A DNA stretch of 64,000 bases from contig CAVWYF010000013.1 of NCBI GenBank assembly GCA_963759095.1, positions 1-64,000 of the forward strand, written 5' to 3'. The notes below the pieces were generated by a model. It ran no database searches, was not told the origin of the DNA, and was given only the letters and a program-made list of their open reading frames with translations. The translations under genes were made by a program, and so were the position numbers. This document shows positions 9,256-16,200 of the stretch, piece after piece (the first letter of the stretch is position 1; each line of letters begins with the position of its first letter). The DNA is from Anderseniella sp963759095. Its GTDB lineage: Bacteria; Pseudomonadota; Alphaproteobacteria; Rhizobiales; Aestuariivirgaceae.

Positions 9256-9284
9256 CTGCGATCAGGTTCAGCACCTGATCGCAG
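9256..9284. terminator. Strong hairpin between convergent genes
   Basis: Perfect 12-bp inverted repeat, CTGCGATCAGGT-TCAGC-ACCTGATCGCAG, between the DUF3574 gene (+) and the polyamine-binding protein gene (-). On the minus strand it is followed by TTTACTG. Likely a bidirectional terminator. Confidence 0.6.
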
Positions 9285-9296
9285 AAAAACGCTGGC

Positions 9297-10337
9297 CTAT
9301 TTGGTCAGTTCTGTCCAGATTGCCGTATAAAGTTCGGTTGCCTCCGGAGAGCATGTCTCGGCGACGAAGCCCGCCTTGGTCAGATGCGCCGGCACATTGA
9401 CTTCCGGTGCAGTTTTCATGTCTTCCGGCATGAATTCCTCAGATCCCGCAATGCCGTTGGCATACCGGGCAAACTCAGAGATCAGGGCTGCGTTTTCGGG
9501 CTTCATGATGAAGTTCTGGAACGCTTTGGCATTGTCAACGTTCTTGGCATCTTTCAGCACTGCTACATTGTCGGTCCAGATCGGATACCCTTCCTTGGGA
9601 TAGCCGTAGACAATGTCCTTGTTCTGCAGACGCGCCCGGAAAGACGCGCCGTTCCAGTAAACACCGGCGGAAATGTCGCCCTTGGCATATTTCTCGACCG
9701 TGCCGTAATCAAGCGACAACCAGTCCGGCTTGGCAGCCACCAGCGTGTCGCGAACCTTCTTCAACACCGTCTTGTCGGTGGTGCATGGCTCGCCGCCCAC
9801 ATAGGTGATGGCCAGCGACATGACATCGTTCATTTCAGGCACGACATTTATCTTGCCCTTCAGTTCAGCCGGCGGGTCGAAGACAATGGCGGAGGTATTC
9901 ACATCGCCCTTGTAGACAGACGTGTTGACGGTGATGCCGACGGTTCCCCACTGCCATGGCACCGTGTACTTGCGGCCCGGGTCAAATACCGGGTTGTTCC
10001 ATTGCTCGGCCATGTGCTTGAAGTTTTCCATGCCGTTCGGATTGGTTTCCATCAGGAGACCTTCGGCGACCCAGATCGGAACATAGGTTCCCGACGGCAC
10101 TACAATGTCATAGCCATGACCACCGGCGCGGATCTTGGCCAGCGCAGTGTCATTTGAATCATAATCCGTGACGGTTACCTTGACGTCGAATTTCTTCTCG
10201 AATTTCTCGACCAGCTTGGGGTTGGTGTAATTTCCCCAGTTGAAAATATTCAGCTCGCCGGCAGCCATCGCGGCTGATGCTGAACATCCCACCGCTACAG
10301 CGGCAGCGGCCATCATTGCTGTAATCTTGTACTTCAT
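9297..10337 (-). CDS. Polyamine-type ABC transporter substrate-binding protein (PotD/PotF-like)
   Basis: A 346-residue periplasmic binding protein with a signal peptide (about 1-26, ending AMAA). The mature N-terminus 'GELNIFNWGNYTNPKLVEKFEKK' type and 'YDIVVPSGTYV' are the hallmarks of the PotD/PotF spermidine/putrescine-binding family. Last gene of a four-gene minus-strand operon (ATPase, two permeases, binding protein), which supplies the rest of the importer. Whether the ligand is putrescine, spermidine or another cation is not decided. Confidence 0.9.
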   Translation of the reverse strand: MKYKITAMMAAAAVAVGCSASAAMAAGELNIFNWGNYTNPKLVEKFEKKFDVKVTVTDYDSNDTALAKIRAGGHGYDIVVPSGTYVPIWVAEGLLMETNPNGMENFKHMAEQWNNPVFDPGRKYTVPWQWGTVGITVNTSVYKGDVNTSAIVFDPPAELKGKINVVPEMNDVMSLAITYVGGEPCTTDKTVLKKVRDTLVAAKPDWLSLDYGTVEKYAKGDISAGVYWNGASFRARLQNKDIVYGYPKEGYPIWTDNVAVLKDAKNVDNAKAFQNFIMKPENAALISEFARYANGIAGSEEFMPEDMKTAPEVNVPAHLTKAGFVAETCSPEATELYTAIWTELTK

Positions 10338-10383
10338 CTCCCAAAACTCCTTGCTTGTTAAACTCCAGGGCCTAGACCCTCAC

Positions 10384-11205
10384 TCACGATGAACTGCTTC
10401 CCCGTCGGTTCAGCAGGAAAAACACTGTGACCACAGCCACCGAAATGGCCAGGAACACGGTGGAAATGGCATTGATTTCAGGCGTGATGATGCGGCGCAA
10501 CTGGCCGAGCATATAGGTCGGCAGTGTGTCCTGCCCGCCTGACTTTACGAACTCGGTAATCACGACATCATCCAGCGAAATGACGAAAGCCAGCATCGAA
10601 CCTGCCAGTATGCCTGGCGCCATCAGCGGCAAGGTGACATGCCGGAAGGTCTGCCAGGGGTTGGCGTAAAGATCCGCCGCGGCTCGCTCCAGCGACAGGT
10701 CCATGTTTTCCAGCCGCGCCCGGATCGGCAGATAGGCAAACGGAATGCAAAACGCGGTATGGGCGATGATCAGATAGGCCAGGCCCTGATAACCGGTGTA
10801 GACCTTGATCATGGCGAAGAAGATCAACAGAGCCACTGCGGTGACAATTTCCGGCACCATGAGGGGTTGGTTGATGGCCGCGTAAATTGCCGTGATGCCG
10901 CGATAAGGCTCCGTGCGCGTGGTGGCAAGGGCAGCCAGCGTGGCACATACGGTGGCCAGGAAAGCAGCCGAAGCGGCAATTTTCAATGAGGTAATGGAGG
11001 CATCCACCACGCGTTCGTTCTGCCAGGCCGCGTCGTACCAGCGCCAGGAGAACCCTTCCCATATGGCAATCGAGGTTCCGGCATTGAACGAATAGAGCAC
11101 CAGAATGAGGATCGGCGTATAAAGCAGCGCGAAACAGCACAGGGCAATAAAGCCGAATCCGGTCTGGCGCTTGATGGAAAACGGTTTTGCGGGTGCGTCA
11201 GCCAT
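10384..11205 (-). CDS. Polyamine-type ABC transporter permease (PotC/PotI-like)
   Basis: A 273-residue inner-membrane protein with about six hydrophobic segments. The EAA-type loop reads 'ERAAADLYANPWQTFRHVTLP', as in PotC/PotI. Its start overlaps the end of the preceding permease gene by 8 nt, so the two are translationally coupled. It should form the channel with that permease. Confidence 0.9.
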   Translation of the reverse strand: MADAPAKPFSIKRQTGFGFIALCCFALLYTPILILVLYSFNAGTSIAIWEGFSWRWYDAAWQNERVVDASITSLKIAASAAFLATVCATLAALATTRTEPYRGITAIYAAINQPLMVPEIVTAVALLIFFAMIKVYTGYQGLAYLIIAHTAFCIPFAYLPIRARLENMDLSLERAAADLYANPWQTFRHVTLPLMAPGILAGSMLAFVISLDDVVITEFVKSGGQDTLPTYMLGQLRRIITPEINAISTVFLAISVAVVTVFFLLNRRGSSSS

Positions 11206-12154
11206 GCGACTTCACTCCCGACTTTGAGGCATTGCGCACATAGAACAGCAGAGCAAACATGACGATGACCAGAAGTGTGATCGACAACGCAGCCCCCAGT
11301 GGCCAGTTGCGTCCCTGTCCGAACTGCAATTCGATCAGATTACCCAGCATCATGTTCTTGCCGCCGCCCAGCACGCGGGGCGTCACATAAGCCCCCAGCG
11401 ACGGAACGAAAACCAGTATGGAACCTGCAATAATGCCCGGCTTGACCATCGGCACAATGATGCGGCGCAGGACACCCAGCCGGGTTGCGTACAGGTCATA
11501 ACCTGCCTCGACCAACCGGAAATCGAGCCGCTCCATCGAGGCATATAACGGCAGGACCATCAGGGGCAGATAGACGTAAACCATGCCCAGCATGATGGCG
11601 AAGTCGGTGAACAGCATCTGGATGGGGTTGGAGATCACACCCAGATTCATCAACAGCGTGTTGACGACACCTTCATTGCGGATCACCTCCATGATCGCAA
11701 AGGTTCTGATCAACAGGTTGGTCCAGAACGGAATGGTGATGAGAAACAGGAAGACCGGCCGCAAATGGGCAGGCCGTGTTGCGATGTAATAGGCGGTGGG
11801 GAAGCCGAACAGCAAGGCCAGTACGGTGGTACCGAATGACAGCCTCAGGGAGCGCCAGAAAATCGACAAATGACCGTCGGCGAAGCCCAGCGTGTCGTCG
11901 AAAATATCGCGTTTCAGGAAAACATTGAACCAGCCGTCAGGAGAAAAGCTCCAGACGACACCACCGTAAGAGCCTTTCTGCAGAAACGAATAGACCAGCA
12001 TGATCAGCAATGGTCCAAGTGCGGCGAAGAAGATCACCGTCAGTGCCGGACTTGCCAGCAACCAGCGATGGCGCACGTCACTCTTGCGCGCCGCAACACC
12101 GGCGTCTGCCCCGCTGGTGCTGGATTGCTGGTTACCTGCTGCGGTGTCAGTCAT
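11198..12154 (-). CDS. Polyamine-type ABC transporter permease (PotB/PotH-like)
   Basis: A 318-residue inner-membrane permease. A polar N-terminus of about 30 residues precedes six or so hydrophobic segments, and the coupling loop 'EAGYDLYATRLGVLRRIIVP' matches PotB/PotH. It starts 7 nt after the ATPase gene and overlaps the next permease gene. Function is inferred from family and operon. Confidence 0.9.
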   Translation of the reverse strand: MTDTAAGNQQSSTSGADAGVAARKSDVRHRWLLASPALTVIFFAALGPLLIMLVYSFLQKGSYGGVVWSFSPDGWFNVFLKRDIFDDTLGFADGHLSIFWRSLRLSFGTTVLALLFGFPTAYYIATRPAHLRPVFLFLITIPFWTNLLIRTFAIMEVIRNEGVVNTLLMNLGVISNPIQMLFTDFAIMLGMVYVYLPLMVLPLYASMERLDFRLVEAGYDLYATRLGVLRRIIVPMVKPGIIAGSILVFVPSLGAYVTPRVLGGGKNMMLGNLIELQFGQGRNWPLGAALSITLLVIVMFALLFYVRNASKSGVKSHG

Positions 12155-12161
12155 GGCAACG

Positions 12162-13253
12162 TCAATCTCTCAACACCTGTGTGGCACCTGTATCGATATC
12201 GATGCCGACCTTGTCGCCTTCTGTGAATTCACCGGCCTGCCCGCGGGCATTTTGCATACGCACTGTGAACGTGCCACCGGTTGTCAGTGCTACGTGATAG
12301 TGGGTGTCTGTACCGAAATAGACAACGGTTTTCAAAGTGCCGGCCAGTACAGAAGATGCTTTCGGGTTTGTCAGCGAGGCATGCTCCGGTCTCACAATGG
12401 CGGTCACCCTGCCGAGCGCCATGTCACCTTCCGGCAAACTGGCGGCAATCTGCTTGCCTGATGCCAGTTTAAGCGATGCCTTGCAGCTTGCGCCTTTTCC
12501 AATGGATACCAGTTCGGCATCCATGAAATTTGTTTCGCCGATAAAGTCGGCCACGAAGCGCCTGGACGGGCGGTCATAAATATCGCGGGGACTGCCAACC
12601 TGCAAAACCTTGCCGGCACTCATCACCGCAATGCGGTCCGACATGGTAAGCGCCTCTTCCTGATCATGAGTGACGAAGACGAAGGTAATGCCGGTTTCAT
12701 GCTGCAAGCGCTTCAGTTCGATCTGCATTTCCTTGCGCAGTTTCAGATCCAGGGCGGACAGCGGTTCATCGAGCAACAGCACTTTTGGCTTCGGCGCCAG
12801 GGCGCGGGCCAGCGCGACGCGTTGCTGCTGGCCACCGGAAATCTGAGCCGTGGAGCGATCACGCATGGCTTCCATCTTGACCAGCTTCAGCATGGCGTCG
12901 ACTTCCGCGTCGATTTCAGCGGCAGACTTGCCTAGCATTTTCAGGCCAAAACCGATGTTTTCGGCAACGCTCATATGGGGGAACAGCGCGTAGGACTGGA
13001 ACACCGTGTTCACCGGGCGCTTGAACGGCGGCAGGTAGGAAATATCGCTGCCTTCAAGATCAATGCGTCCGCTGGTCGGGTGGTCAAAACCGGCAATCAG
13101 GCGCAGGAGGGTTGTCTTGCCGCACCCTGACGGGCCCAACAGGGTGAAGAACTCGTTGCGCTGGATATCGATGGAAACACTGTCAAGTGCTGTCACACCG
13201 CCAGGCCCTGCCCCAAAAATCTTGGTGACCAGATGGGCTGAAATAGCCGGCAT
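12162..13253 (-). CDS. Polyamine-type ABC transporter ATP-binding protein (PotA/PotG-like)
   Basis: ATPase with Walker A GPSGCGKTT, signature ISGGQQQR, Walker B VLLLDEP and the C-terminal TOBE region (from about residue 290) that marks PotA/PotG-type subunits. First gene of the operon ATPase-permease-permease-binding protein. The ORF is open to 13283 (GTG) and has an in-frame TTG near 13274 behind a GAGGAG sequence. The ATG at 13253 begins the usual MPAISAHL-like start and was chosen, so the exact start is uncertain. Confidence 0.88.
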   Translation of the reverse strand: MPAISAHLVTKIFGAGPGGVTALDSVSIDIQRNEFFTLLGPSGCGKTTLLRLIAGFDHPTSGRIDLEGSDISYLPPFKRPVNTVFQSYALFPHMSVAENIGFGLKMLGKSAAEIDAEVDAMLKLVKMEAMRDRSTAQISGGQQQRVALARALAPKPKVLLLDEPLSALDLKLRKEMQIELKRLQHETGITFVFVTHDQEEALTMSDRIAVMSAGKVLQVGSPRDIYDRPSRRFVADFIGETNFMDAELVSIGKGASCKASLKLASGKQIAASLPEGDMALGRVTAIVRPEHASLTNPKASSVLAGTLKTVVYFGTDTHYHVALTTGGTFTVRMQNARGQAGEFTEGDKVGIDIDTGATQVLRD

Positions 13254-13465
13254 CGCGTCCAGGTTCCCGTGCAAACCGCCCACTCCTCACTGGCGCCGGA
13301 CCAATCATGTCCAGACCTGACATTCCCGTCATCGAAAGCCTAATCCGAATTCACCGGCAATGCCAAGCCCATAGATTGTGCAGAACAGGCTGAATTATCG
13401 GGCCGGTTGAATTCTTCGGAGTGGATCGCCCTCGGCCGATGACACAGGTACCTGAAACACAAAAA

Positions 13466-13493
13466 TGCCCGCACCGGCAATAAACACCGGGCA
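13466..13493 (-). terminator. Intrinsic terminator of the prophage late operon
   Basis: On the minus strand TGCCCG and CGGGCA form a 6-bp stem (with inner CCGG/CCGG pairing possible), followed directly by TTTTTGTG (13465-13458). It lies 33 nt beyond the last prophage lysis gene. The 243-nt gap between the polyamine operon and the prophage holds nothing else recognised; no att repeat was found. Confidence 0.7.
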
Positions 13494-13526
13494 GGCACTA
13501 CGAATGTTGTTCAGTCAGTGACGGTA

Positions 13527-13730
13527 TCAGGTAAACGGCGCAGTGATCAGCGACAGAGCGAGCGCCACTGCCAGAAATGCGCCGACAGCTACCGTGACCC
13601 TCACCGGTTTTGACTGATCTTTCCACCAGTCAAATTTCATCGCCAGCCACGCAGTTGCGGCAGATACGGCCGCAATGCCGGTATTCAGATAGCCGTTGCC
13701 GGTTGTGATAATCTCAGTGAGGTTTTCCAT
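13527..13730 (-). CDS. Small phage membrane protein (candidate holin/antiholin)
   Basis: A 67-residue protein with two hydrophobic segments (about 15-33 and 44-64) separated by a short charged loop (KFDWWKDQSKPVR). It is the last gene of the lysis cassette, 6 nt after the 3-TM holin-like gene and just before the terminator. Size and position suit a holin or antiholin. No family was recognised with confidence. Confidence 0.7.
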   Translation of the reverse strand: MENLTEIITTGNGYLNTGIAAVSAATAWLAMKFDWWKDQSKPVRVTVAVGAFLAVALALSLITAPFT

Positions 13731-13736
13731 ATTGCG

Positions 13737-14183
13737 TCATCCTTTCCTGATGAACTTGTCGACGACTTTCTCAACGGACCGCCCGCCGATGTAACCGGTG
13801 ATTGAGATGGTCAGCAGCGTCATGATCCATTCCAGCAGCTTGTCGCCAACTGCCAGCGGCGGCGCGCCGAGCCAACCCACAGCGATGGGCACAAAGAACG
13901 CGTACCAGAACAGGACGAAGGCAAAGCTGACAGCCACGGCAGGTCGCCATATGCGCGTCAGAGGGCTTTCACTGTTGATCTCGGCGATGATGACCTTGCC
14001 CTGTTCGGACCACAGATTCGTTAGAGCCAATAGCAGCGCCTTTTGCACTTCGGTTTTGAACTGCTGATCACTGATCTGCTTGTTGATCCACTTGCCGCCC
14101 AAATCCCTGAACACGTTGAGGACGGGACCCAATGCCGCTTGTGCTATAATACTGACAATGCTCATGATCTGAATGCTTTCCAT
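13737..14183 (-). CDS. 3-TM holin-like protein (GTA_holin_3TM type)
   Basis: A 148-residue protein. The N-terminal half is amphipathic (residues 1-60); then the conserved 'NSESPLTRIWRPAVAVSFAF' junction leads into two strong hydrophobic segments, and the protein ends 'GYIGGRSVEKVVDKF'. This pattern is that of the 3-TM holins found in gene transfer agents and alphaproteobacterial phages. It overlaps the endolysin gene by 22 nt, as expected for a lysis pair. Confidence 0.8.
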   Translation of the reverse strand: MESIQIMSIVSIIAQAALGPVLNVFRDLGGKWINKQISDQQFKTEVQKALLLALTNLWSEQGKVIIAEINSESPLTRIWRPAVAVSFAFVLFWYAFFVPIAVGWLGAPPLAVGDKLLEWIMTLLTISITGYIGGRSVEKVVDKFIRKG

Positions 14184-14869
14184 AAGGCCAGCAACAAGCG
14201 CGCCAGCCAGTGTGTTTGTGTTTCGGTTGTAGTTGGCTTCGGAATGGAGCGAGGTTGCCCGCGATCCATGTCTACTTCACGCAGAGCTGCCCTGAACATT
14301 TCAGCGTATCGCGCAATTTCCGCAGCTTTGTCGGTGCCGTTGATGATCCGTCTGGCGTTGCGGTAATCGGATTTTCCGTAGCCTAGATAGTCGTCAAAAC
14401 CCTTGCCGGTGAACCAGCCGTCCTTCATCCCCTGGAACATGATAAAGGCCGCGTTGGCGGGGTCCATTACGAGGTCAGGCTGGCGTACAAAATCAACGCC
14501 AAGTGCCTGGCTGGCGCGGTTGTAATTCGTCTTGCCGGTGAGCTGGACATACCCTCTGCCCGCATACTTCACACCGTCACCAGGTGACAGATTGCCAAGT
14601 TCGCGCGCCTTGTTCGGACGGTCACCCCTGATATCGTACATGCGTGTGAAATACGCTTTGCCGCCTATCTCCCTGATTGGCTGCATGGTCAACGCAGTTT
14701 CATGGAATGCAGTCGCAAGTGCATAGGCCAGCCACTGGCAATTGGTGAATCCGGTCTCGTTCCACTGCTCCAGAATGAACTCCATGCCCGATACTTGTCT
14801 GGCTGTGAGCTTGCCATTGAACAGGCTGTGACGGACGTCGTCGAAGAATGCAGAAAGGTTCATTTGCAC
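14162..14869 (-). CDS. Phage endolysin, glycoside hydrolase family 19 (chitinase-like)
   Basis: A 235-residue muralytic enzyme. The GH19 signature is clear: 'ATAFHETALTMQPIRE' with catalytic Glu57 after His56, and 'YAGRGYVQLTGKTNY' at about 102-116. No signal peptide, so release should depend on the neighbouring holin. The C-terminal 25 residues after the enzyme domain end in a short hydrophobic segment (LARLLLALWKAF). It overlaps both neighbouring genes. Confidence 0.88.
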   Translation of the reverse strand: MQMNLSAFFDDVRHSLFNGKLTARQVSGMEFILEQWNETGFTNCQWLAYALATAFHETALTMQPIREIGGKAYFTRMYDIRGDRPNKARELGNLSPGDGVKYAGRGYVQLTGKTNYNRASQALGVDFVRQPDLVMDPANAAFIMFQGMKDGWFTGKGFDDYLGYGKSDYRNARRIINGTDKAAEIARYAEMFRAALREVDMDRGQPRSIPKPTTTETQTHWLARLLLALWKAFRS

Positions 14870-15033
14870 ACACTGACCCTATAGCCGCGAATGGTCTTGT
14901 AGATGCATTTCCCCGGTGCAGGCAGGTTTACGTCAGCGCACACCCTGACTGTCTTGGCCCCCAGGTTTTGGGTACCGGCCAGTGCGACAAACACGATCAG
15001 AAATACGACGAGAAACAGCACTGCCCATCTCAT
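14860..15033 (-). CDS. Small phage protein with N-terminal membrane anchor
   Basis: A 57-residue protein with one hydrophobic segment (MRWAVLFLVVFLIVFVALAG) followed by about 35 residues with three cysteines. The ORF is open to 15111, but the ATG at 15033 overlaps the TGA of the upstream gene as ATGA, deciding the start. It could be a spanin-like or antiholin component by position. No homologue recognised. Confidence 0.6.
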   Translation of the reverse strand: MRWAVLFLVVFLIVFVALAGTQNLGAKTVRVCADVNLPAPGKCIYKTIRGYRVSVCK

Positions 15034-15533
15034 GCCAGATGCGCCTTCATGTGCTTGATGATTTTTCGGTGAAGCAGGCGCGGAATTTGGAACAAATGGT
15101 GCGCCACGCAACCGTCCACAATGAAGAACGGATAGAGTGATGAGTGACCAATTCTATCGACAATGTAGAGACGATCCGGGTCAGGGAAGCGAACACTATA
15201 ACCACCGCTCAGACGGCTGCCTTGACCGTCAATTCGATAGCCATGCTGGAGAAAGAACGTGTAGAGTTTTGCCTGCTTATCATCGAACCGAACGATTTCT
15301 GCCTTGGGCAGGCGACGGTTGATAATCTCTATGTTGTCGGCTTCGGTAATTTCGCAAATGCGGTGATGTGATTTGCCGTGCTGATAGTCCTGCTTGGCTA
15401 CATGATTGACGGTTTCGGCGTCGGCATATGAGACGCAGGCGGCCAGCCCCAGCAGCAAGACACCAGGAAACGCGGCCCATGCATATCGCACAGGCGCACA
15501 GGTTTCCTTATCCATTCCTTTCGGACGTGGCAT
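15030..15533 (-). CDS. Exported phage protein of the lysis region, unknown function
   Basis: A 167-residue protein with a hydrophobic N-terminal segment (about 18-34, ending AACVSYADA), suggesting export or a lipoprotein-like signal. The rest is soluble, His-rich and cysteine-poor. GGAG 8 nt upstream supports the ATG at 15533 over the internal Met at 15515. Coupled to the next gene by ATGA. Position suggests a role in host lysis or the cell surface, but no domain was recognised. Confidence 0.65.
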   Translation of the reverse strand: MPRPKGMDKETCAPVRYAWAAFPGVLLLGLAACVSYADAETVNHVAKQDYQHGKSHHRICEITEADNIEIINRRLPKAEIVRFDDKQAKLYTFFLQHGYRIDGQGSRLSGGYSVRFPDPDRLYIVDRIGHSSLYPFFIVDGCVAHHLFQIPRLLHRKIIKHMKAHLA

Positions 15534-15560
15534 GGCAAATCTCCAATGTAGTTGAGTGAG

Positions 15561-15803
15561 TTACCTGGACTTCAGGAGGTGTTCGACGAGCTTTTTTTGA
15601 TCCTTGCGGATCTCCTGAATTGCGCCGTCTTGGCTTTCGCGCAGTTTGCGAGAGTGTTTGTTTTCTTGTTCAAGCAGATCAAGGCGCCTGTTGTTCGTGA
15701 AAACCACGCGGCCGACCCACCAAACTGCGCTGGAAAGTGCCCCGACAACGCCGGTGACAATCCAGAAGACCCAGTCATGGACCATTGAGGGTTCGAATTT
15801 CAT
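15561..15803 (-). CDS. Small phage membrane/coiled-coil protein
   Basis: An 80-residue protein with one transmembrane segment (about 9-35, ending VVFTNNRR), then a charged helix with heptad-like spacing (LDLLEQENKHSRKLRESQDG). This layout fits an inner-membrane spanin or a holin-associated protein. Its start overlaps the stop of the frame ending at 15800 (ATGA). Confidence 0.6.
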   Translation of the reverse strand: MKFEPSMVHDWVFWIVTGVVGALSSAVWWVGRVVFTNNRRLDLLEQENKHSRKLRESQDGAIQEIRKDQKKLVEHLLKSR

Positions 15804-16039
15804 GCCGCACCTCGCTTTTCGCCGTCAGTATGGGTCACTTGTTGGCCGTGCCGGTACATGCTGTTCAAAGCTGTTCCGCCCTTCCCCACGAGGATATTGC
15901 AGTTTGGCTCGTCCAATCGGTTCGCGCAGCCAGGTGGGTCGCATGTAATTCCTTGCGTTCCTGTAGGCCCAACCACCGAGAGCCAGCACAGCAAGAGCCA
16001 TGAGCAGACCCATGAGATCAGGCCCCGATCTGGGTACAC
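15800..16039 (-). CDS. Small ORF coupled to the coiled-coil gene (frame A of an overlapping pair)
   Basis: 79 codons from a GTG at 16039. It has a hydrophobic stretch (ISWVCSWLLLCWLSVVG), then a Cys-containing soluble part. Its TGA overlaps the next gene's ATG (ATGA at 15803-15800), which argues that this frame is translated. A second open frame with a clearer membrane segment overlaps it almost completely. One or both may be real. Confidence 0.35.
   Translation of the reverse strand: MYPDRGLISWVCSWLLLCWLSVVGPTGTQGITCDPPGCANRLDEPNCNILVGKGGTALNSMYRHGQQVTHTDGEKRGAA
15825..16013 (-). CDS. Small membrane ORF (frame B of an overlapping pair)
   Basis: 62 codons starting MGLLMALAVLALGGWAYRN: one strong transmembrane segment and a basic Arg/Pro-rich tail. 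An upstream ATG at 16043 would add ten residues. It sits in a different frame from the overlapping 15800-16039 ORF. No homologue recognised. The 157 nt upstream, to the tailspike end, show nothing. Confidence 0.4.
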   Translation of the reverse strand: MGLLMALAVLALGGWAYRNARNYMRPTWLREPIGRAKLQYPRGEGRNSFEQHVPARPTSDPY

Positions 16040-16200
16040 ACATTCTTAGTGCAATGTCATGCAGCGCACAGCACTAGTCCCACGTGCCGTCAATCCAGCC
16101 AGTGCACCATTTCATTTTCGTGTCAGGCAGGCCGGAAAACTATCGCAAGCCCCTCATCCACTCCAACGCCTATGTCATTGCGCATGATTGGATAACTCCC

